Both the position numbers and the translations under genes were made by a program. The notes under the pieces are model-generated. The model did no database searches. It was not told where the DNA came from and worked only from the letters and a program-made list of their open reading frames with translations. This document shows positions 1 to 6,500 of a stretch of DNA of 13,465 nucleotides, piece after piece. Source of the stretch: an uncultured Clostridia bacterium (GTDB lineage: Bacteria > Bacillota > Clostridia > Christensenellales > UBA1242); the NCBI GenBank assembly GCA_937914725.1, contig CALDMJ010000144.1:1-13465 (forward strand), in the 5' to 3' direction. The first letter of the stretch is position 1; each line of letters opens with the position of its first letter.

Positions 1-420
1 GTGTGTATGGCAAAGGGGGTTTGTGTGGCGGGTAGTACGGTTTGCGACACGTATGAGAAAGATGCGGAGAAAGAGGTTCACGACATCACTAAAACGATGT
101 TTCAAAAGACGCCGAAGTATGAAAACTTTAGGCACATTAAAAAGGCGAACATTGAATGCGGTGCGCCGTGTATGTTTAATCGCGCGGGCAAATGTGTTGC
201 GAATGGAATCATTGTTTTGACGGGCGAAAAGAACCCCGTTTGCGGTACTTATCTTTGCGACAGTAAGTGTCGCAAAGGGGGCGGTAAATGTTGTGGTGGC
301 AAGTGTTGTGGCGTAGACAACGAAAGTTCACAAAGAAAAGTGGCAACGGACACAAAGAAAAAGCAAATAACAAAGTCAACCTCAGTAAAAACAGCAAACA
401 AGGATGTTGCTACGCGATAA
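1..420 (+). CDS. Cysteine-rich DUF1540-like protein, 5'-partial
   Basis: The frame is open from the first base, so the true start probably lies outside the window; 139 codons are visible, ending in TAA. Residues about 51-87 match the small cysteine domain DUF1540: a Cys, then CMFNRAGKCVANGIIV, then a C-x-TY-x-C ending. The first residues (CMAKGVCVAG..VCDTYEK) look like the end of a second, shortened copy, so the protein probably carries tandem domains. A glycine/cysteine stretch (KCCGGKCC, residues about 96-103) is followed by a Lys/Ser/Thr-rich tail. The paired cysteines suggest metal binding or disulfide cross-linking, but the biochemical role of DUF1540 is not known to me. A 9-bp perfect stem (TTTGCGACA, 254-262, with 268-276) lies inside the coding sequence. 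The domain assignment is fairly sure; the function is unknown. Confidence 0.75.
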   Translation: MCMAKGVCVAGSTVCDTYEKDAEKEVHDITKTMFQKTPKYENFRHIKKANIECGAPCMFNRAGKCVANGIIVLTGEKNPVCGTYLCDSKCRKGGGKCCGGKCCGVDNESSQRKVATDTKKKQITKSTSVKTANKDVATR

Positions 421-502
421 AACAGGTTGTTACTATCAATGCCGTTGGCGAAAAGTTATATTTTACATTTTGAATGTTATTTTTTGATTAAAGTTAATTA
501 TT

Positions 503-539
503 ATTAAAATCGGTTTTAATTATTATGCTATTTTTTTTT
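503..539 (+). terminator. Weak candidate terminator after the DUF1540-like gene
   Basis: ATTAAAA (503-509) and TTTTAAT (514-520) form a 7-bp AT-only stem with a TCGG loop. A run of nine T follows at 531-539, after a 10-base gap. The stem is weak and the T run is displaced, so termination here is only possible. The rest of 421-593 is AT-rich and shows no gene. Confidence 0.3.
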
Positions 540-556
540 AAAAGGTAAAAACAAAG

Positions 557-587
557 TGCACAGGGGCGGAGTTTTGCGCATAGAATA
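557..587 (+). promoter_or_regulatory. Possible sporulation-sigma (sigma-K-like) promoter for the amidase-like gene
   Basis: CACA (about 558-561), 16 bases, then CATAGAATA (579-587) fits the known Bacillus sigma-K pattern mACm-N16-CATAnnnTA. Transcription would then begin about at the ribosome binding site (594-600), giving a very short leader. I saw no good housekeeping -35/-10 pair in the same stretch. The motif is short, and whether this organism sporulates is not shown, so this is tentative. Confidence 0.25.
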
Positions 588-610
588 TTTTGCAAAGGAG
601 AAAAACAACT

Positions 611-1687
611 ATGCCAAACAACGCTGGAAACTACATAATCGGTGGCAATGACGAACACGGAATTAATCCGCCAACAATCGGCAAACGCACACCTGTTATG
701 CCCTACATAAACCGCAGCATTTATGAAAACGAATTTAATTATGCCGCAAAAAACAACTTTTTGATTGCGTGCTTGAGAACGGGTTTTAATATTTTTGATG
801 TAAAACCCGAAAGAACGGACACATCTATCAACACGCGAATTGCGCGCGTCAACGCGCAGCGCCTTGCCGCACTTGTAACATTTGCGTACAATGCCGCTGG
901 TAACGAACTTGTGTTTAGTGATGCAAACGGAGTTGAGGTATACTATTCGCCAAACAACAGTTTGGCGGCGCAAAGCCAACAACTTGCAAATGATGTGTAT
1001 CAACGCTTGCTACAAGGCACGGGGCAAAATGGGCGAGGTGTCAAACCACTTGACGTCGGGATGCTCACAGGTGTTCGCTGCCCCGCAACGCTCATCGAAG
1101 CGGGCTTTATGACAAATTTTGCGGAAGCAAAACTTATGCTTGACCCCGATTTTCAAAAGGAAGTCGGCAATGAGGCGTGCCAAGGGGTGTGCGACTTTTT
1201 GGATGTTCCGTACATCGGCGCGCTAACGACCACGCAAGGTCTGCCGACAATTCGCGTCGGCAACCGCGGCAGGGCGGTGCAGTGTATGCAGTATCACTTG
1301 ATTCAAAATGGGTTCAACCCTGGTACGCCCGACGGCGTATTTGGGCAAAACACGCTGCGCGCCGTGCAAGCGTTCCAAGCGCAAAACGGCTTGACTGTCG
1401 ACGGAATCGTCGGGCAAAACACGTGGCGCGGCTTGCTTGTGCTTGACCCGAGTTCGGTCACCTTGCGACGCGGTAGCACAGGCTCATACGTCCGCTATTT
1501 GCAACGCAAACTGACGGCAAAACTTTACCCTGTCGGAACAATCGACAACATTTTTGGTGCACAGACCGAACGCGCCGTCCGAGAGTTCCAGCAAGAGAAC
1601 GGGCTTGTCGTCGACGGCATTGTCGGGCGCAATACGTGGAACAAACTTATTCCAATCGGGGGCGGACGCCCATATCCATATAATTGA
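611..1687 (+). CDS. Amidase_3-like protein with two peptidoglycan-binding domains
   Basis: 358 aa. The ATG at 611 is preceded by AAAGGAG (594-600) with 10-nt spacing, so it is preferred over the TTG at 590. Residues about 7-200 follow the N-acetylmuramoyl-L-alanine amidase (Amidase_3) pattern: EHGIN...GKRTP, E39/E41 in the second ligand region, R76/N81, GVEVYYSP, RGVK, and LIEAGFMTN with the conserved Glu at 163. Two PG_binding_1 domains follow at about 213-277 and 285-350, each with the typical DG(V/I)FG..T..AV..FQ..NGL.VDGIVG.NTW core. The usual SIHxNA motif reads TFAYNA (90-95), so the zinc-binding His is replaced by Ala92. No signal peptide or membrane segment is present. The domain layout suggests a wall-binding protein; catalytic activity is doubtful. 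Export would need a non-classical route, mother-cell synthesis or lysis. It appears to be transcribed alone and ends before a strong terminator. Confidence 0.85.
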   Translation: MPNNAGNYIIGGNDEHGINPPTIGKRTPVMPYINRSIYENEFNYAAKNNFLIACLRTGFNIFDVKPERTDTSINTRIARVNAQRLAALVTFAYNAAGNELVFSDANGVEVYYSPNNSLAAQSQQLANDVYQRLLQGTGQNGRGVKPLDVGMLTGVRCPATLIEAGFMTNFAEAKLMLDPDFQKEVGNEACQGVCDFLDVPYIGALTTTQGLPTIRVGNRGRAVQCMQYHLIQNGFNPGTPDGVFGQNTLRAVQAFQAQNGLTVDGIVGQNTWRGLLVLDPSSVTLRRGSTGSYVRYLQRKLTAKLYPVGTIDNIFGAQTERAVREFQQENGLVVDGIVGRNTWNKLIPIGGGRPYPYN

Positions 1688-1718
1688 TTTGAAAATTCAT
1701 ATAATCGATGTGAAAATC
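1677..1718 (+). repeat. 21-bp imperfect tandem duplication at the gene end
   Basis: Two adjacent 21-bp units (1677-1697 and 1698-1718) share the pattern CATATAATnGATnTGAAAAT and differ at 3 positions. The first unit contains the stop codon of the amidase-like gene, so the second unit lies entirely in the 3' untranslated region. Confidence 0.6.
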
Positions 1719-1730
1719 ACTATACAACAA

Positions 1731-1772
1731 AAAGACTGCAAGAAATTTGTATTTTTGCAGTCTTTATTTTTG
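1731..1772. terminator. Strong bidirectional rho-independent terminator
   Basis: AAAGACTGCA (1731-1740) pairs perfectly with TGCAGTCTTT (1756-1765). The stem can be extended inward by a few A-T/G-T pairs. A T-rich run follows on the plus strand and, read from the other side, TCTTTTTGTTGT follows on the minus strand. It can end transcription of both the amidase-like gene and the convergent Cys-rich/DUF11 operon. Confidence 0.85.
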
Positions 1773-1797
1773 TATTTTTACTTTGTTTTATTTAGCA

Positions 1798-1835
1798 AGA
1801 TTGCATTTCAATTAAAATTACAATCTATTTTTTTG
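1798..1835 (+). terminator. Second, weaker hairpin with T-run
   Basis: AGATTG (1798-1803) pairs with CAATCT (1821-1826), with some internal A-T pairing, and ATTTTTTTG follows. It probably backs up the stronger terminator just before it. The rest of 1836-1940 is AT-rich with no gene seen. Confidence 0.4.
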
Positions 1836-1940
1836 TTTGTAATTAATCAATGTGTTTCAACATTTGTTTACATTAAATTCCTTTATGGTTTGGGTATAAT
1901 ATTTATTTCAAATGTGCTTTAAAATGGAATATTAGTTTCA

Positions 1941-2378
1941 TTAAATAATGTATTCGTCGTGAAACTGTGGGGCGATGCGTGGCGCTCTACATTTGCAGGC
2001 ACGTTTGCGCTTGCACGTGCAACATTTTTGTGGTTTCAAACACAGATAAAGTTGTTGCTCGTTGCACGCCGATTGCTCTTTTTGCTCAGCGCACGCAGCG
2101 CACAATTGTTCAATACACTTGTGCAAAATGCAGTCGCAAGACATATGTGACGGAGCATCCGCACATTCTCCGCATTTATCGGGCACGAAGTTTGGTAGGC
2201 AAGGAACACACGCACGGCACGGCTTGCACGGACGGCAACGCGCAATTTTATCATAGCGCGACATTTTGCGATACGTTTTGTCTGTCACACGAAAGTAAAT
2301 AGGGTTGCTCTCAAAAAATACGGAAGAATCAAAACGCATATCGTATATGATTGACTTCAGCACAAAAAATTTTTCCAT
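1941..2378 (-). CDS. Cysteine-rich protein coupled to the DUF11 gene
   Basis: 145 aa with 19 cysteines, all between residues 48 and 130. Five are spaced exactly three apart (C48, C51, C54, C57, C60; CRPCKPCRACVPC); the rest come as CGEC, CDC, CAAC, CC and CKC groups. The first 45 residues are cysteine-free and contain aromatic and beta-forming residues. There is no signal peptide or membrane segment. Its ATG overlaps the stop of the upstream DUF11 gene (TAATG), and AAAGGTGG lies a few bases before it inside that gene, so the two are probably translationally coupled and made in fixed ratio. I do not recognise a family. A heavily cross-linked structural layer (for example a spore coat or envelope layer) or a metal-binding protein would fit, but both are inference. 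The overlap, ribosome binding site and organised cysteine spacing argue for a real gene. Confidence 0.7.
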   Translation of the reverse strand: MEKFFVLKSIIYDMRFDSSVFFESNPIYFRVTDKTYRKMSRYDKIARCRPCKPCRACVPCLPNFVPDKCGECADAPSHMSCDCILHKCIEQLCAACAEQKEQSACNEQQLYLCLKPQKCCTCKRKRACKCRAPRIAPQFHDEYII

Positions 2379-3142
2379 TATTCCACCTTTGCATCAAACA
2401 TAATCGTTGTCGTCGAGCCGCTTGGCAAATCGTCTAGCGTGAAACCAACAACAGGGTCAAGGTCGGGCTTGTTCACGCCGTCAATTTCCACGCTGCCCGC
2501 AACGAACGATATGCCCGCTGGCAATGGGTCTGTGAACATAAGTTTGGTGTGCGTGAACGCGTCGCCGTTGGTTATCTTGTGTGTAAATGTGACCACAGTC
2601 CCCGCAACAGCCACAGTTGTACTAGCAGTTTTTACAATTTCGATTTTGTCGCCGATAATGTTAATCGTGACTTCGTTGGTATCCTCACTAAAGTGAGAAT
2701 CTTCGACACTGTATGAAACAGTTGCCTTATTTGTAATGTGGTCGACAGTCGGGTTTTCGTCGACAACGATTGAATAAGTGATGAGAACATAAGGGCTCGA
2801 TGGGTCAATTGGTCCATCAAGATAAAACCCCGTCATAGGGTCAAACGCAGGGCGTGATTCGCCATTAATTTCGACCGAACCCGACTTGAACGTTGCGCCT
2901 GCACTCATAGTGTCCTTAATGTGTATGTCAGTGACCAAGAAATCGGAGTTATTGTTGAGTTCGATTTCTTGAATTAACTCCTCGCCCGCGCGTGCGGAGT
3001 CTTTTTGTGAATACTTTTCCTTTTCAAAACTCTCAGTCATATTTTCAATGATAGCAGGATTACTGTTTGTTTTAATAGTTACCTCTTGTTTGTCAGGTGT
3101 TGTGTACGTCGACTCTAATGTGGAACGATTTATAATTGACAT
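2378..3142 (-). CDS. DUF11 domain protein without signal peptide
   Basis: 254 aa from the ATG at 3142, chosen because AAAGGAG (3153-3159) lies 10 nt upstream; the longer frame to 3238 has no comparable site. After a polar N-terminal segment (1-45) come two DUF11-type beta-sandwich repeats, about 46-163 and 166-254. Each contains a matched core: ATFKSGSVEINGESRPAFDP with GFYLDGP, and ISFVAGSVEIDGVNKPDLDP with GFTLDDLPSG. The linker ITNKATVSY...NEVTINI is also typical. DUF11 is common in bacterial surface and envelope proteins and has no known enzymatic activity. No export signal, membrane segment or sortase motif is present, which is unusual for a surface protein. It is the first gene of a two-gene operon with the Cys-rich protein, which starts on its stop codon. 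Confidence 0.85.
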   Translation of the reverse strand: MSIINRSTLESTYTTPDKQEVTIKTNSNPAIIENMTESFEKEKYSQKDSARAGEELIQEIELNNNSDFLVTDIHIKDTMSAGATFKSGSVEINGESRPAFDPMTGFYLDGPIDPSSPYVLITYSIVVDENPTVDHITNKATVSYSVEDSHFSEDTNEVTINIIGDKIEIVKTASTTVAVAGTVVTFTHKITNGDAFTHTKLMFTDPLPAGISFVAGSVEIDGVNKPDLDPVVGFTLDDLPSGSTTTIMFDAKVE

Positions 3143-3199
3143 AATATGTTTTCTCCTTTTATCATTGTATTTACTACTTCCCCAAAATGTGCTCAGCGG

Positions 3200-3213
3200 G
3201 TGGCGGACGCCAC
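3200..3213 (-). promoter_or_regulatory. Hairpin in the leader region of the DUF11 operon
   Basis: GTGGCG (3200-3205) and CGCCAC (3208-3213) form a perfect 6-bp GC-rich stem with a 2-nt loop, about 60 bases upstream of the DUF11 start. Such a tight loop would more likely act as a DNA palindrome or form a slightly opened hairpin. Whether it is within the mRNA is unknown because I could not place the promoter with confidence. Confidence 0.35.
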
Positions 3214-3250
3214 TGGTGCAGGTTTGGTTGGGTGGCACTGTATGGAATAG

Positions 3251-3282
3251 GGTGCATAGTTAATTTTCTATGTACCTTTTTT
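3251..3282 (+). repeat. Imperfect palindrome, copy A, followed by a T-run
   Basis: GGTGCATAG (3251-3259) and CTATGTACC (3268-3276) form a 9-bp stem with one G-T pair, followed by six T. It is a diverged copy of the perfect palindrome at 3483-3510. In the plus direction it resembles a terminator, but no plus-strand gene precedes it. Confidence 0.6.
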
Positions 3283-3482
3283 GCAGGTGCATAGGCTGCT
3301 GTTGCAGGTACTGTTTCTACAAGCAAGTTATTTGTTGCGGCAGCATACAATAAAGGAATACCTTATTTTTGTGGTAAGGTACATACATTTTTGTCATTTC
3401 GACCAACGTGGAGAAATCTCCCGGAAGGGGACAAAGTAACTTATGGGTTACAAATAGTCATTGACCGCGTCAGCAATGAAAA
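3283..3482. other. Hairpin-rich intergenic sequence, likely repeat element
   Basis: No convincing gene is present. There are several short stems: TACCTTA/TAAGGTA (3359-3365 with 3375-3381), GGAGA/TCTCC near 3410, GTAAC/GTTAC near 3436-3451, and TGAC/GTCA near 3462-3472. The segment beginning GTCATTTCGACC near 3394, with GGAGAAATCTCC, resembles a short sequence that I know recurs between genes in many bacterial genomes. A plus-strand open frame here (ending CHFDQRGEISRKGTK) has no ribosome binding site and is probably a by-product of the repeat. Confidence 0.45.
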
Positions 3483-3510
3483 AGGTACATAGTCAATTGA
3501 CTATGTACCT
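3483..3510. repeat. 28-bp perfect palindrome, copy B
   Basis: AGGTACATAGTCAA is followed directly by its reverse complement, centred between 3496 and 3497, with no mismatch. Copy A at 3251-3276 shares the outer arms. The two copies bracket about 260 bp, so they could be the ends of a small non-autonomous element, or paired binding sites. No target-site duplication was seen. Confidence 0.75.
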
Positions 3511-3545
3511 CATCTTATATAGTGTCACTCGCAAAATCTGTAGCA

Positions 3546-3590
3546 GCGGGGCTATCCCCGCCAGTACCTGTAGCTGTGCGCTGCCGCACA
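3546..3590 (-). terminator. Two GC-rich hairpins directly after the giant surface gene
   Basis: TGTGCG/CGCACA (3575-3580 with 3585-3590, 4-nt loop) starts two bases past the stop codon of the giant gene. GCGGGG/CCCCGC (3546-3551 with 3556-3561, 4-nt loop) follows it. Both stems are perfect. Neither is followed by a T-run on the minus strand, so they may protect the mRNA 3' end or belong to the neighbouring repeat region rather than act as a standard terminator. Confidence 0.45.
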
Positions 3591-3592
3591 AA

Positions 3593-6500
3593 TTAGCGAA
3601 CTTTCATACGAGTGCGGAATACGATGAAGAGTACGACCGCGCCAACGACCACAACTACTGAAATGATTATTACAATAATTGCAACCGTGTTAAGTGGTTC
3701 TTTCTTCGTGATGACATAGGATTGCAGCAGTGTACCGCTCTCGCTATACGCCTGAATTGTGTAGGTAATGTTCTTTGATAAGGTGATTGTCGAAATCATA
3801 TTGCGTTGAGCAGTTTCTTCATTAATCACAATATCGTCCATACCCGTAATTTTCAGCACCACGTTTCCAAGTTCTTGATGAATTGCATATTTGTTGAGCC
3901 TAATTGAAATTTGACGTGTCGTGCTTGTTCCAAACGGAATACTTGGCATCAAGTTCAAGTCCGCGTCGTTTATCCAGAACTTGAACGCAAAACTTTGCGT
4001 CGGCTTGAGTCCGCTATTCGTAACTTTGATGTTCACTTCGTAAACACCGACTTGTCCGCTTTCACTGTTGAACTCAAACGCCATTAGTTTTGTCGTGTTT
4101 TGTTCTGTCTTAAGTTCTTCCGTGATGTCAACGCCCGACTTCACGACGGAAACGACTTCAAATCCATCTAATTGACTGAATACAAACGAGCGGTTTGCTT
4201 CATTGGCTGAGAAGATTTTAAAATTGTATACGCTCTTTACATCCGCGCCCTTAATTTTCGCCGTCATTGTGATTGTGTAGTCGCCATATTCACTGAACAC
4301 ATACAAAGGTTTTTGATAGAAGTCGCGCGCAGGGTAGGTGACGCCCTTATAAACAACCGTCATTGTGAAAGTACCTTTGTCATAGCGTGCCGTGTTTGTT
4401 GGCTGCAGCGTGATCTTGTCATTGTAAATGGCGTGGTCAATAGGTTCGCCATCATTGACCTTAAACGAAACACTGTTTAGTAAGTCAATCGTGTAGTACG
4501 CCGACTCAACTTGTCCGCGCGCGAATGAATATGAGTTGCCCGCGATGTCGACGAAATACAAGCGGTATTCGCCCGAATCACTGAATGTCAAAGAGCTTGT
4601 AGCAAATTCGTCCACATACACACTGTTGTAGTAAACACGCACCTTGATAAAGTCATCAAATGTTAGGTCGCCAAAGCCTAAAACATTAAGCGTGAACGAC
4701 TTTTGCCACATTGCGTAAACTTTTTCACTATAGAATGTGCTTGAAATACCTGCCGCATCACTCATAACATCAGCAGATTCGCCAAGAAAGAAATTGTTAA
4801 TTTTCAAAATCGACTTGTCGAGTTCAAGTAGCGCAATGTATTCGCTGTAGTAAAGCGTGCTAGTTCCGTAAATTTTATAGAGGTCAAGTTTGTAAACCCC
4901 ATTTGAGGCGTAAGAATAAATGAGTTTTGCTTGCAAATCTTTCTTTTCGTTTGCAACTACAGATAGCGCATAAATGCTTGTATAAACTTTGATGTGTTCA
5001 TTAATATCAAAAGTTTCGTCATTAAATACGCCATCGAGTTGGAACAATACCGAACGCGCTCCCGCGTCAATCTTTGCACCATTTGCGTAAACGTCATACA
5101 AGATTGCCGAGTTTTGTGAAATCGCAAATGAGTATTCGACCGAATTTCCAAGAGTGTTTACCATTTTCAAGGTGTATTGTCCCTCAAGGTAGATGTTGTA
5201 GTTTTTGCTTAATTCGATTGTAGTTTTGCTCCCATTATACACTCGTTCGAGCGTGACAGTGACGGGGAAGTTTGTTGGGTCGTTCCAATTTATATTGATT
5301 TCTTTGCTTGTGCTTGAGCCAACGTTTGTCAAAAGGTAGTTCATATTATTACCATTTGAGTCAGTAAGTTCGAATGTAGGCATAATAGTATCAATTGAGA
5401 ATGCAAAAACAATGTCTTGTGTGTCAACAACTACTCCCGACGTGTTGTATGAAAGAATGATTTTATAATCAGTCTTTTTCATAGGTTGAGCTTTGAAAGT
5501 AAATTGTTCTGTGAAGTATGCTTGATTGTAGTTTGAATTAATGTTATCATAATCGTCAAGATTGACAACAAGTTCGCCGTCCACATAGATTTTTGCCGTG
5601 TAAAGTTTTGTTTGGTACGTAAAGTACACGTCATTTGCAGTCGTGTTATTGACTTCCGTACCTGTGAATGTCAAATCTTTAGAGTCAACAATATTAAATA
5701 TGTAGTGAATTGGCTGATTTTGACCGCGCCCAAAGTTGTCAATCAAGTAGAAGTAGTATTCACCGCGATTGAACGTGTAGGAAACGCCGTCAAACAGTGT
5801 GTCACTAATAGCACCGTTGAGATCACTTGTGAGCTCGATAAGCCCGCCGGATTTCTCATCATATTGTTTTACAATGAACTTTGTAATCCACGTGCTGCTT
5901 GTCGAGGTAGGAAGTGTAATTTTGAAAGTTAAATTTGCTTCTTCAATCGAGTAATCAAGTTCCTTGCCCGGTCTTTGAACGGATACGCTCAAATTGTCGC
6001 CATATCTATTCAAAAATTCAATCGCGTAGCGTGCGCCCGAATTTTCGTATCCAGTAGACGAGCAAATGCGCGCATTAATTGCGGAGATAATTTCGTCAAC
6101 ATTAGTGTTTGGAGTGACGTCATATGTAGCAATTAGTGAATTTCTTGTAGTCCTGTCGTAAAGTGAAATTTTTGTAAAACAGTCAAGTGCGGCAATGTTT
6201 GAAATTTTGTAATCATATCCAAGACTCAAACTGTCGTTGCTTGCATCCGCAAATATTGAGTCCGTGCCGTTGTTAAATTCGACTTGCGTTTCAGTGCGTT
6301 TGAGATAAACTGTATAAATGCGTTGGTTGCCGGCTTGGTCAATTTCAATTATTTCGTAATATCCTTCGTTGCCGTAATCAGCCGTTCCGCCAATTGACTT
6401 AACCGTCTCATAGAATGGCAGGTTTGTCTCCGTTGGTTTTTTGTGCCCGTCGCGCACATACTTATCGCTCCCGAGATCAAAACTCAAAACTCCTGTTGTG

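Noticed and set aside
494..1003. 169-aa minus-strand frame opposite the amidase-like gene
   Set aside because: It has no ribosome binding site, no recognisable domain and lies fully antisense to a well-supported gene.
1891..1900. TATAAT on the plus strand near 1895
   Set aside because: No -35 at proper spacing and no plus-strand gene follows; it is expected by chance in AT-rich sequence.
1554..1922. 122-aa plus-strand frame running past the end of the amidase-like gene
   Set aside because: It crosses two terminator hairpins and its hydrophobic residues come from AT-rich non-coding DNA. The seven-residue repeat in it simply reflects the 21-bp duplication.
1967..2302. Plus-strand frame of 111 aa opposite the Cys-rich gene
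   Set aside because: The minus-strand frame has a ribosome binding site, stop/start overlap and ordered cysteine spacing; the plus-strand frame has none of these.
3237..3244. CATACAGT on the minus strand, resembling a sigma-E -10 for the DUF11 operon
   Set aside because: No matching -35 (ATATT-like) at 12-14 bases upstream, and the leader would be about 90 nt. Too weak to report as a promoter.
3287..3435. Short plus-strand frame ending CHFDQRGEISRKGTK
   Set aside because: This is the kind of spurious peptide produced by the GTCATTTCGACC-type intergenic repeat; no ribosome binding site and many hairpins.
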